Made by a program: the position numbers and the translations under genes | The notes under the pieces: model-generated | What the model was told of the DNA's origin: nothing | What the model saw: the letters and a program-made list of their open reading frames with translations, nothing else | Database searches by the model: none | DNA from: a virus | Virus record (IMG/VR): IMGVR_UViG_3300030329_005348 | Span: 1-20,546 of that record | DNA length: 20,546 nucleotides | Direction: 5' to 3' (one strand) | In this document: positions 9,191-14,839 of the stretch, piece by piece | How the letters are laid out: each line of letters begins with the position of its first letter | How positions within the stretch are numbered: position 1 is the stretch's first letter

Positions 9191-9712
9191 CTAAGCTACT
9201 TCTTGAAAAACTGCCTGTATATTGTAATCGTCTTGAAAATTGAACGTGCTTGACCAACTGGCACATACGAATTTCTTTATAACTGAATAAGGTGCAGGAG
9301 CTTTATAGTAAAAAGATTTGTAGCCTTCCTTCGCGGATAAAAAATGCAGTATAGCTGTCGACTCTGCTTCTGATCGGTTAGTGAAAGATAACTGAAGCGA
9401 TAATAAGTTGCTGTGCGTTCCTTCACTAATCCTTTGCACATATCCGTCCCCGAGTTCTATAGTTTTAACCTTAGGCTCATGCTGTACGTTTCCGCCATAC
9501 GAAGCCGCCCAAAAGAAGTAGGGATTCTCAACTTGACTTAGTCCGCTTTGTATTTTTATTGTTCCCGCCCAGTGTACGGAATCAATACTAGGAGTGTTAC
9601 CGGACGATGCGTCTGTTTTCGAATAATAAAAGTAACCTCCATGGCTAACTATGTCGTTAGTATTATACGTCTTTGAAGCCTTATAGGGCGCTATATTATA
9701 GATTGATGCCAT
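9191..9712 (-). CDS. M: Minor tail protein (lambda gpM-like) with N-terminal CBM5/12-like module
   Basis: The protein has 173 aa and is the first gene of the tail-tip operon. Residues 63-173 follow the gpM family pattern: ELGDGYVQRISEGTH (86-100), a conserved FL..KEGYKSFYY segment (124-136), FVCASW (148-153) and a terminal IQAVFQEV. The first 50 residues are not part of normal gpM. They contain YKASKTYNTNDIVSH, YFYYSKT, SGNTP and HW, the pattern of a small chitin/carbohydrate-binding module of the CBM5/12 type, similar to the one inside the next gene product. An AAGGA site lies close to the ATG. A shared-promoter palindrome lies just upstream. Confidence 0.82.
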   Translation of the reverse strand: MASIYNIAPYKASKTYNTNDIVSHGGYFYYSKTDASSGNTPSIDSVHWAGTIKIQSGLSQVENPYFFWAASYGGNVQHEPKVKTIELGDGYVQRISEGTHSNLLSLQLSFTNRSEAESTAILHFLSAKEGYKSFYYKAPAPYSVIKKFVCASWSSTFNFQDDYNIQAVFQEVA

Positions 9713-9720
9713 ATTATTCC

Positions 9721-9775
9721 TTGTACCTTACCTCTTATTTACACTATAATAGTGTAAAATAATTATGTAATTCAA
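9721..9775. promoter_or_regulatory. Overlapping divergent promoters centred on a perfect 21-bp palindrome
   Basis: Bases 9738-9758 are TTTACACTAT, a central A, then the exact inverted complement ATAGTGTAAA. TATAAT (9745-9750) sits in the centre. On the + strand TTGTAC (9721-9726) is 18 bp upstream of it. On the - strand TATTAT (9751-9746) has TTGAAT (9775-9770) 18 bp upstream. RNA polymerase could therefore bind the same -10 in either direction, serving the gpM operon to the left and the tail-tube-like gene to the right. The palindrome may instead be an operator or a site for a phage late sigma factor. Both -35 boxes are weak, so the promoter reading is inference and the palindrome is direct observation. 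Confidence 0.5.
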
Positions 9776-9781
9776 CTAAAG

Positions 9782-10864
9782 ATGGCTATTTTTTCTCATA
9801 AAGATCTTAGAATTATTGTAGGCGGCAACGAAATATGCTGCGATAATATATCTATCAATACAAATCTTCCTGCAGCACCAACTTTTACCATCGAAAGCAA
9901 GGCGGGGAGTATTCCCAAGAATAATAATCATCGCGAGGGAGCGGTCAAGTTCTCGTACTACATAACTGGTGCAGATCCGATTTATAACCACCTAACTCAG
10001 ACTCCAGAAAGCTTTATCTCTGTTGAGGCAGCTGGTTTGAAAATCATTTCTGGTTATTTAACTGATTACGCAATAAACGTCAATCAGTTTGGTTACACAA
10101 AGGGTGAGGCGTCACTTAAATATTATGAGGAGGTTGGCGGTACATTTACTACCCAAAGCTCTGCCGTTATTCCATCTCAGGCGGAAATTATCAAAACTAC
10201 TAATGCCGAAATATCTGGAAGCCATTCTTTTTCTGTTGATGATCTGGAAACTATTTCTTACCGATATACTTGCGAAATGACCCCTGTTTTCGATGTAGAA
10301 GGTCTAGCTTTAAAAGAAGTAAGGAGAGGTAAAAAGAAGGTAGATTCCCAAGCTCTTTCAATCGGCGCAGATATATCCCTGCCTCATTCGGGATTAAGAG
10401 AAAGTTTTAAGATTAATTTAAAAGATAAAAATGATGCAATCGTTCAGTCTTTTACTATTGATGGACTTTTATACAAGAAGAGCACGGTCTTTACTACGTC
10501 TGATATTGTTAAGAGTAATTATGAAATTGGTAGCGCGAGACTAGGCGCGTTGAATAATGAGCGCCCAACTATTACCTCCTTCTCTCCCGCTCAGGGAGCG
10601 CCAGATACTGTAGCAACAAGCGCTAGCCACTCTTCAGTTACCGTTAATGGTAATAACTTCCTAAACGTTGATCAAGTTATGATAGGAGAATTTCCCTGCA
10701 AGATAACTTCTTCCTCCGAGTCTTCAGTTGTATTTGAAGTTTCTAATGATATACTTTCTGGATACTCTGCTCCGATAAGGTTAATTACTGAAACTAGTGA
10801 CCCAGTGTCCTCCGCAACCGTTTTTACGGTCACGGGAGGACTAACTGACATGCACGGATTTTAA
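9782..10864 (+). CDS. Tail-tube-like structural protein with C-terminal IPT/TIG domain
   Basis: The protein has 360 aa. The N-terminal part (about 1-255) has patterns seen in phage tail tube proteins: INTNLPAAPTF near 25-35, then ISGYLTDYAINVNQFGYTKGEASLKYYEEVGG at about 89-120. A second similar beta-rich stretch at 190-250 suggests a duplicated tube fold. Residues 261-350 begin PTITSFSPAQG, contain VTVNGNNF and VMIGEFPC, and end ATVFTV, which is a typical IPT/TIG immunoglobulin-like domain. lambda's tube protein gpV also ends in an Ig-like domain. It lies on the opposite strand from the tail-tip genes and has no clear Shine-Dalgarno site. Its stop interlocks with the convergent gene (shared TTAA). 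The tube assignment is an inference; another hub or decoration protein is possible. Confidence 0.55.
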   Translation: MAIFSHKDLRIIVGGNEICCDNISINTNLPAAPTFTIESKAGSIPKNNNHREGAVKFSYYITGADPIYNHLTQTPESFISVEAAGLKIISGYLTDYAINVNQFGYTKGEASLKYYEEVGGTFTTQSSAVIPSQAEIIKTTNAEISGSHSFSVDDLETISYRYTCEMTPVFDVEGLALKEVRRGKKKVDSQALSIGADISLPHSGLRESFKINLKDKNDAIVQSFTIDGLLYKKSTVFTTSDIVKSNYEIGSARLGALNNERPTITSFSPAQGAPDTVATSASHSSVTVNGNNFLNVDQVMIGEFPCKITSSSESSVVFEVSNDILSGYSAPIRLITETSDPVSSATVFTVTGGLTDMHGF

Positions 10865-11571
10865 CTTTTGACCTTGGCCTTTTTAAGTCTTTCAATTAAT
10901 TCAAAAGCTTTTAGTTTGGGTATGTCGTTTAACCCCTGCATGCTCTCTGCCTCAGAGAATCCTTCGGCAATAAGTTTAGATTTAACTTTATCAAAGGATA
11001 CCCCTTTCTCGGTCATTACTGACTGAAGCATACTCCTCGGGTCCATAGAGTTGTCGGTGGTGTATTCGCTGGTGTTGGTAGAGGAAACGCTCGGCGCGTC
11101 TGATCCTCCCAACTCTTCTTTACCTACGATATTTATCTTTAAGAAATTACGCACGCAACGGACAAAGGCTCTATTTTCAGCGATTGGTCCAAGAAAATTT
11201 CTAGCGAAACTATTTGTATTATGTGGTGAAGCGTCGCCGATGGCCGAAAAGACTACGGGCTCCCCTTCCGTTTCGTAATTAGGTTTCCAGCTTATTGTGC
11301 AAGTCGCCACAACATAATCCGAGCTAGGGGATACTACGTCATACGTAACATCTGTATACCCGCGAATTTGTGCGAGTTCTTTGATGCCTCCTAATAGGAT
11401 AATTAACTGGTAATCTTTAAGCTTTGTTACGTCCGTTTCTTTTGTGCGGTCCTTGTTTGGGACAAGGTGTTCGGGCTTCACCATCTTTCTCCAGTCGATA
11501 AGGCCATCTTCCGTAAAGGTGTATTCTACGTCTTTGATTAAGCCATCGCTATTTCTTTCGATTTTCTTCAT
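10861..11571 (-). CDS. Possible single-strand annealing / recombination protein
   Basis: The protein has 236 aa. The core motif is FSAIGDASPHN (108-118) followed by AENRAFVRCVRNFLKINIVGKEEL (131-154). The order 'GDAS..., AE.RA..RA.R' is typical of phage Rad52/Sak/Erf-like annealing proteins and related families, which pair single strands during phage recombination. A Ser/Thr-rich linker (about 155-178) leads to a helical, basic C-terminal domain (180-234) that may bind DNA or a partner. The gene has its own promoter with the -10 only 6 nt from the ATG, so it can be made separately from the operon upstream of it. The family call comes from motif memory only; a conserved protein of unknown function is the alternative. 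Confidence 0.4.
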   Translation of the reverse strand: MKKIERNSDGLIKDVEYTFTEDGLIDWRKMVKPEHLVPNKDRTKETDVTKLKDYQLIILLGGIKELAQIRGYTDVTYDVVSPSSDYVVATCTISWKPNYETEGEPVVFSAIGDASPHNTNSFARNFLGPIAENRAFVRCVRNFLKINIVGKEELGGSDAPSVSSTNTSEYTTDNSMDPRSMLQSVMTEKGVSFDKVKSKLIAEGFSEAESMQGLNDIPKLKAFELIERLKKAKVKS

Positions 11572-11577
11572 AAAAGG

Positions 11578-11606
11578 ATTATACTAAATAACCAAAAATA
11601 GATCAA
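11578..11606 (-). promoter_or_regulatory. Sigma70-type promoter, leaderless, for the annealing-like gene
   Basis: On the - strand TTGATC (11606-11601), a 17-bp spacer and a perfect TATAAT (11583-11578) are followed by 6 nt and the ATG at 11571. Transcription starting at the usual distance would begin at or within a base or two of the start codon. The -35 box lies inside the 3' end of the GT9-like gene. Confidence 0.7.
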
Positions 11607-12799
11607 GCTATTTTTTCGAGTATTAAAAATGAATCTAAGTCTTGCCAAAAATCCGGATGGTCAATTACCCTTCTTGGTTCAAGACATTTTGTATCAAGAA
11701 CTGGCTCATTACCCTCTAGATAAACGTTACTTGGATAAAGATCAGCCCTTAAGACTGTCAAGCATGAGCTTTTATAGTAAATGTTGCTTAAGTCCTTGTT
11801 GTTTAGAAGTTTCTGGAGCTTCTTTTTTTCTCCCACTTCCTTCTTTATGATTGGGGCTATGTCTAAATATTTTAATTTTATTTGATTTAGCTCTTTGTCT
11901 TTCATTTTACTCATCACAAAGAACTTTACTCCCGCTTGCTTCAACTGCTTAAAGTAATTAACGTCCGTATCTTTTTCTATAAAGAAAACGTACTCAGCAA
12001 TTCTGGACTTATATTTTTGTAGTAATTGAATGTTAATTGGTTTGTTTGTAACGATGGAGCACTTACAGATATTTAATTGCTGTTCTAAGCTTCTTTCGTC
12101 GAAGTATAGGTCCATGCGCACGATCATAGAATCTACTCCCATCTGTTGGTAATTAGTAATAAAATGAACGGGGACGAGTTCTATTTTGTTTATGTGGTAA
12201 TCTTTACCCATGTATAAAGTTTTGAAGGGGTAATCGTAATCAATCTGTAGCAATTTGCATACACTCCTTGCTATATCTTCAGGTTTAATTTTATTAATAG
12301 TTTTCGGGTTTTCTTCTACGGAGTAACTAGGCTTCTCGTGATTCTCTCTCGTTGGCTGTAATATGATTGTATCTTTATCCTCGCTCCAGTAAGGGCCGGA
12401 CTGTTCTGGTAGCATATTAGAATATAACCCTACGATTTTTTTATTGTGCCCTGACGCGAAATGAATGCCAAAGCTATCTATTCCCAAGTGCAGTATGGAA
12501 TTTTTAATTAAATATGCCGCCTGTGAAAACGAAGTCTGCCCCATCATGTGATGGCATCCATCAATAGGCTGTTCATTTTTCCCCCCGATTTGGACTATTT
12601 TAATTCCTTGGTCTTCTAGCGCGGGCTTAAGAATCTCTAACACTTCTTTCCAGTAGTCGTAATACCTACTTGGGAATTTTCCGTAAGGCTGGAGTGTGAT
12701 ATAATCATTCTGAAAGGGTAGGGGCACAAACCTTTCGTATACATAGGGGGTTCCTATTTTTAGTCCGGTATTCAAAGAAAATGATTCTACTAGGTGCAT
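11603..12799 (-). CDS. Glycosyltransferase family 9-like (heptosyltransferase-like) protein with long C-terminal extension
   Basis: The protein has 398 aa. Residues about 30-150 read like the C-terminal nucleotide-sugar domain of GT9 enzymes: YITLQPYGKFPSRYY (33-47), IKIVQIGG (66-73), then SILHLGIDSFGIHFASGHNKK (101-121) and IVGLYSN (122-128). These correspond to the family's 'G..D.G..H.A.A...P.V.L.G' pattern. The N-terminal acceptor domain of cellular GT9 enzymes is missing. The C-terminal half (from about 190) is unrecognised and carries FFIEKDTDVNYFKQLKQAG, like a short Rossmann-type repeat. It starts 1 nt after the membrane protein gene. It may add sugar to a virion or host glycan; the substrate cannot be inferred. 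Confidence 0.6.
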   Translation of the reverse strand: MHLVESFSLNTGLKIGTPYVYERFVPLPFQNDYITLQPYGKFPSRYYDYWKEVLEILKPALEDQGIKIVQIGGKNEQPIDGCHHMMGQTSFSQAAYLIKNSILHLGIDSFGIHFASGHNKKIVGLYSNMLPEQSGPYWSEDKDTIILQPTRENHEKPSYSVEENPKTINKIKPEDIARSVCKLLQIDYDYPFKTLYMGKDYHINKIELVPVHFITNYQQMGVDSMIVRMDLYFDERSLEQQLNICKCSIVTNKPINIQLLQKYKSRIAEYVFFIEKDTDVNYFKQLKQAGVKFFVMSKMKDKELNQIKLKYLDIAPIIKKEVGEKKKLQKLLNNKDLSNIYYKSSCLTVLRADLYPSNVYLEGNEPVLDTKCLEPRRVIDHPDFWQDLDSFLILEKIA

Positions 12800-12800
12800 A

Positions 12801-13163
12801 TTATTGAGTTATTTTTTTATATACGTAAAGGGACGCGACGTAAGCTATTGGAATGAATAGGTAGTTTTTGGTTAATGCGCATAAGATTATTGTAAACCAA
12901 AATCCCAAACAGTAAGGACAGCTAATAAGTCTTGTAAAGAATGAGCTATGATTAATCAACAAGTAATATACATAGCTTATGGATGGATCTGCGTCCTTCT
13001 TCTCTTCGTAATCGTCTATGAGGAAAAATTTAGAGCCACCAATTATTTTAGCGTATTCCACAAATGCATCCGTTTCGAACCACACAATAAGCGTAGTCAC
13101 TACTGCGGAAACTAAAAAAATAAAATCAAATATCTGTGATATATTTAAGATCTCTACCGTCAT
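12801..13163 (-). CDS. Small membrane protein with CPYCLGFW motif
   Basis: The reading frame could begin at 13199, but the ATG at 13163 is preferred because GAGGA lies 9 nt before it; this gives 120 aa and a 38-nt overlap with the dCMP deaminase gene. Hydrophobic segments lie at about 11-29, 86-99 and 101-115. Between the first two is ISCPYCLGFWF (80-90). CPYCLGFW is typical of the DUF1360-type family of small membrane proteins found in phages and bacteria, whose function is unknown. The paired cysteines could bind metal or form a disulphide. The acidic loop DDYEEKKDADP (50-60) is probably outside the membrane. Confidence 0.65.
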   Translation of the reverse strand: MTVEILNISQIFDFIFLVSAVVTTLIVWFETDAFVEYAKIIGGSKFFLIDDYEEKKDADPSISYVYYLLINHSSFFTRLISCPYCLGFWFTIILCALTKNYLFIPIAYVASLYVYKKITQ

Positions 13164-13587
13164 CTTTGTTAATCCTCGACATCGCGTCCGTAGACGCATA
13201 TAGTTGAATACCGTAAGTTGCGCTAGAAAATAGTGCTTCCTTATCTCTTGGATAAACTTCGTTAAATACCACTTTCTTTATCCCATAAGCAGCAATATTT
13301 TTTATACACTCGGTACAGGGGAGTAACGTCGTCGCTAGCAGGTAACACTCATTAGGTTGAATATACCTTAGAGCATTCATTTCTGCGTGAACTACCTTGC
13401 TCCTTCTCATTTCCCTGTCGCTCCAATCGATATTTATGCCGGAGGGAGCGCCGTTATACCCGAGACTGGCCACAGTATTATCTGACCTCAAGATACAAGC
13501 TCCCACTTGTCTGTAAGGGTCTTCGCTTCGCATCGAAGCGACCTTAGCTAATTCTAAGGCATACTCTGCCCAGTTAATTCTGGACAT
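13126..13587 (-). CDS. dcd: Deoxycytidylate (dCMP) deaminase
   Basis: The protein has 153 aa. The zinc-dependent cytidine/deoxycytidylate deaminase signature is complete: H67-A-E69 (VHAEMNAL) and P90-C91-T-E-C94 (PCTECIKN). GYNGAPSG (43-50) is the usual dCMP deaminase substrate-loop sequence. The enzyme converts dCMP to dUMP, feeding thymidylate synthesis; phage versions raise the dTMP pool or adjust base supply for phage DNA. It follows the AT-hook gene by 3 nt with a GAGGA site upstream, and it overlaps the membrane protein gene. Other nucleotide enzymes in the window are a dNMP kinase and NrdA, so supply of DNA precursors is a clear theme. The symbol is used loosely for dCMP deaminase; T4 calls it cd. 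Confidence 0.92.
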   Translation of the reverse strand: MSRINWAEYALELAKVASMRSEDPYRQVGACILRSDNTVASLGYNGAPSGINIDWSDREMRRSKVVHAEMNALRYIQPNECYLLATTLLPCTECIKNIAAYGIKKVVFNEVYPRDKEALFSSATYGIQLYASTDAMSRINKDDGRDLKYITDI

Positions 13588-13590
13588 TTA

Positions 13591-13881
13591 CTATTTGTTC
13601 CTCTCGTAAACGTTTAAAGGTCTACCGAACGCAGTCTTAAGCGTGTCGACTTTTAAGATGCCACCCTTTACTAGCTCTGCTCTCATTTTTTTTCTAAGAG
13701 ATGAGGCGGATAAAACGTTCGTTTCCTTTAGCGAATCAAATGTGAATCTACCGTCCGGCCACACAATACTTTGTTTTGGTCTACCTCGTTGTTTCGTGAC
13801 CTTGGGTTCTGAGATCTGGGGCTCTGCGACCGACGGGCTTTCCATCGAGCAGCTATTTAAGTTTTCTGTATATTCATTCAT
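13591..13881 (-). CDS. Small AT-hook protein, probable DNA binding
   Basis: The protein has 96 aa. The N-terminal 28 residues are polar and disordered-looking. KQRGRPKQS (30-38) is a classical AT-hook core (RGRP), which binds the minor groove of AT-rich DNA. The rest, WPDGRFTFDSLKE (41-53) then SASSLRKKMRAEL and GGILKVDTL, looks like a small helix-turn-helix or winged domain. It is the first gene of a - strand operon with its own promoter and faces the 143-aa gene across an 80-nt intergenic region with back-to-back promoters. A role in regulating these promoters is possible but is only inferred from position. Confidence 0.6.
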   Translation of the reverse strand: MNEYTENLNSCSMESPSVAEPQISEPKVTKQRGRPKQSIVWPDGRFTFDSLKETNVLSASSLRKKMRAELVKGGILKVDTLKTAFGRPLNVYERNK

Positions 13882-13892
13882 ATGTTAGTAAG

Positions 13893-13921
13893 AAGATATA
13901 ACATATCTGAGAATAAGTCAA
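13893..13921 (-). promoter_or_regulatory. Sigma70-type promoter for the AT-hook/dCMP deaminase operon
   Basis: On the - strand TTGACT (13921-13916), 17 bp, TATCTT (13898-13893), then 11 nt to the ATG at 13881. The predicted leader is only about 4-5 nt. Its -35 is 6 bp from the -35 of the divergent promoter. Confidence 0.6.
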
Positions 13922-13927
13922 CTTTTT

Positions 13928-13956
13928 TTGCAATTTATTTTATCTTAGATTATAAT
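13928..13956 (+). promoter_or_regulatory. Sigma70-type promoter, leaderless, for the 143-aa gene
   Basis: TTGCAA (13928-13933), 17 bp, perfect TATAAT (13951-13956), then 5 nt to the ATG at 13962. No ribosome binding site fits in the predicted transcript, which should start at about the A of the ATG. Confidence 0.75.
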
Positions 13957-13961
13957 GGGTA

Positions 13962-14393
13962 ATGACTACACTTGAAGCTTCAGGTCAACTTTACACATGG
14001 TTTTCAGAAAACGATTCCTTTTCGCTTGAAAAGGATTTTATGAAAGTCATACCAATCACAGAAGAGCCAGAAAGAGACAGGGCTGCTTTCTTATGCGCTT
14101 TAAAGGATTTCGAAGAGGGAGACATGATTAAAGAAGCCGAAATCGGTGATGAAAAATATTGGATATTGAAGAGATCTTTCTTAACGTATCCTCAAAATAT
14201 TACAGTTACTCCGGAAACTGCCCTATTGATGTCCACAGTCATAAATAAATTCTGTGAAATAATTCAAAATGATAAAGATAAATGTGATCCCGCTAACGTA
14301 TCCGAAGAAGATATAAAAAATTTATTGTACATTTGTAATTACTTAACTAATGATCCGGAAAAAGGAGTTGACTTAGAACAGGAACTACTGTAA
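13962..14393 (+). CDS. Conserved-looking hypothetical protein, acidic, possible winged-helix
   Basis: The protein has 143 aa and is not assigned to a named family. Residues 1-70 (LEASGQLYTWFSEND, then DRAAFLCALKDFEEGDMIKEAEIGDEKYWILK) have the helix-helix-helix-hairpin rhythm of a winged-helix domain. TVINKFCEIIQND and the C-terminal helices are acidic. Similar 'LEAS..LY.WF' proteins are familiar from marine tailed phages, though this is recollection and was not searched. The gene has a very strong promoter with the -10 directly before the ATG, suggesting early, abundant transcription. The last codons contain the -35 and the stop codon contains the start of the -10 of the next candidate promoter, which drives the RNA region. 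Confidence 0.75.
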   Translation: MTTLEASGQLYTWFSENDSFSLEKDFMKVIPITEEPERDRAAFLCALKDFEEGDMIKEAEIGDEKYWILKRSFLTYPQNITVTPETALLMSTVINKFCEIIQNDKDKCDPANVSEEDIKNLLYICNYLTNDPEKGVDLEQELL

Positions 14394-14396
14394 CCT
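14368..14396 (+). promoter_or_regulatory. Sigma70-type promoter pointing into the gene-free region
   Basis: TTGACT (14368-14373), 17 bp, TAACCT (14391-14396) fit the pattern of the other promoters in the window. Transcription would start near 14402-14404, at the foot of the first hairpin. No ORF follows for over 400 nt. The -10 is weaker than elsewhere. Confidence 0.5.
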
Positions 14397-14400
14397 TTCC

Positions 14401-14744
14401 AAAAGGTCAAAATCCTTTTAAGCTCGCTGAGAGCAACCAGTAGAGTTTTCCTGAGATGAGATTTTATGAATCAGGACTTCAGGCAAAAGTCCATATTCAA
14501 GGGTATGCCTAGGAAAAATACGATCCTAAAAAAACTAGCAGGTAATTCCTGCTGCACTGCCCCGGCGTGTTGTGGTAGACTATTGTAATGAGTTTTTAAG
14601 CACAGTTTCTCATCCCAAAAGGGAAGATAGTCCTCGAAAGAGTTGCGTATAGTCCGCTGAATGTCCCATCAGTATTTAAAATCACTGGGTCTAAGAAAAA
14701 TGTTTAGTATAACGCAAGCCCCCTTTTACAGGGGGTATTGTGTT
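14401..14744 (+). ncRNA. Candidate structured non-coding RNA (about 345 nt)
   Basis: The 446-nt gap 14394-14839 has no usable ORF but many perfect hairpins: 14401-14419 (AAAAGG/CCTTTT), 14449-14476 (TCCTGA/TCAGGA), 14474-14492 (GGACTT/AAGTCC), 14510-14528 (TAGGA/TCCTA), 14537-14553 (AGCAGG/CCTGCT), 14613-14624 (TCCC/GGGA) and 14633-14642 (GAAA-capped). A long final stem lies at 14711-14744 (AACGCAA/TTGTGTT enclosing CCCCCT/AGGGGG). A promoter ends at 14396. GACTAT (14578-14583) pairs with ATAGTC (14627-14632), and AAAAACT (14530-14536) with AGTTTTT (14591-14597). These two interlock as P7 and P3 do in group I introns. The last stem has no U-run, so the 3' end is uncertain. No named family is established; RNase P RNA, tmRNA and tRNA do not fit. 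Confidence 0.5.
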
Positions 14745-14763
14745 CCCATGTTCTAGAAAAATG
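14509..14763 (+). repeat. Three copies of CTA(R)GAAAAAT in the RNA region
   Basis: CTAGGAAAAAT (14509-14519), CTAAGAAAAATG (14691-14702) and CTAGAAAAATG (14753-14763) are near-identical A-rich motifs. The first forms part of a TAGGA/TCCTA hairpin and the second part of a CTAA/TTAG hairpin. They may be protein-binding or processing sites, or chance in AT-rich DNA. Confidence 0.35.
14711..14744 (+). terminator. Strong hairpin at the 3' end of the RNA region, without U-tract
   Basis: The outer stem AACGCAA/TTGTGTT has 7 pairs with one G-U. The inner stem CCCCCT/AGGGGG has 6 pairs, with loop TTTAC and a small internal bulge. It is the most stable hairpin in the window. It is followed by CCCATG and not by a T-run, so it is not a standard intrinsic terminator. 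It could be the stable end of a processed RNA. Confidence 0.35.
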
Positions 14764-14805
14764 TTATTGTATAAACGGTTCGTATTCATCTCTGGGATTT
14801 AATAC

Positions 14806-14834
14806 TTGACCGCATTTCTTTTTGGGTTTACTTA
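14806..14834 (+). promoter_or_regulatory. Sigma70-type promoter, leaderless, for the GT2 gene
   Basis: TTGACC (14806-14811), 17 bp, TACTTA (14829-14834), then 5 nt to ATG 14840. It supports the ATG at 14840 over the TTG at 14822, which would lie inside the promoter. The -10 lacks the final T at this register. Confidence 0.55.
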
Positions 14835-14839
14835 TTGGT

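Noticed and set aside
14451-14460. Hammerhead-ribozyme-like CTGAGATGAG
   Set aside because: The core needs CTGANGA; the extra bases break it, and no GAAA/TH parts are placed correctly.
14480-14495. RNase P RNA-like AGGCAAAAGTCC
   Set aside because: It only loosely resembles GAGGAAAGTCC; the other universally conserved RNase P segments are absent and the bases form a simple hairpin instead.
14755-14810. tRNA-like GGTTCGTATTC stretch
   Set aside because: The T-arm does not pair properly and there is no acceptor stem, D-arm or CCA context. No tRNA was recognised anywhere in the window.
14822-14839. TTG start for the GT2 gene
   Set aside because: It would lie inside the promoter spacer and -10; ATG 14840 fits the -10 to ATG spacing seen for four other genes.
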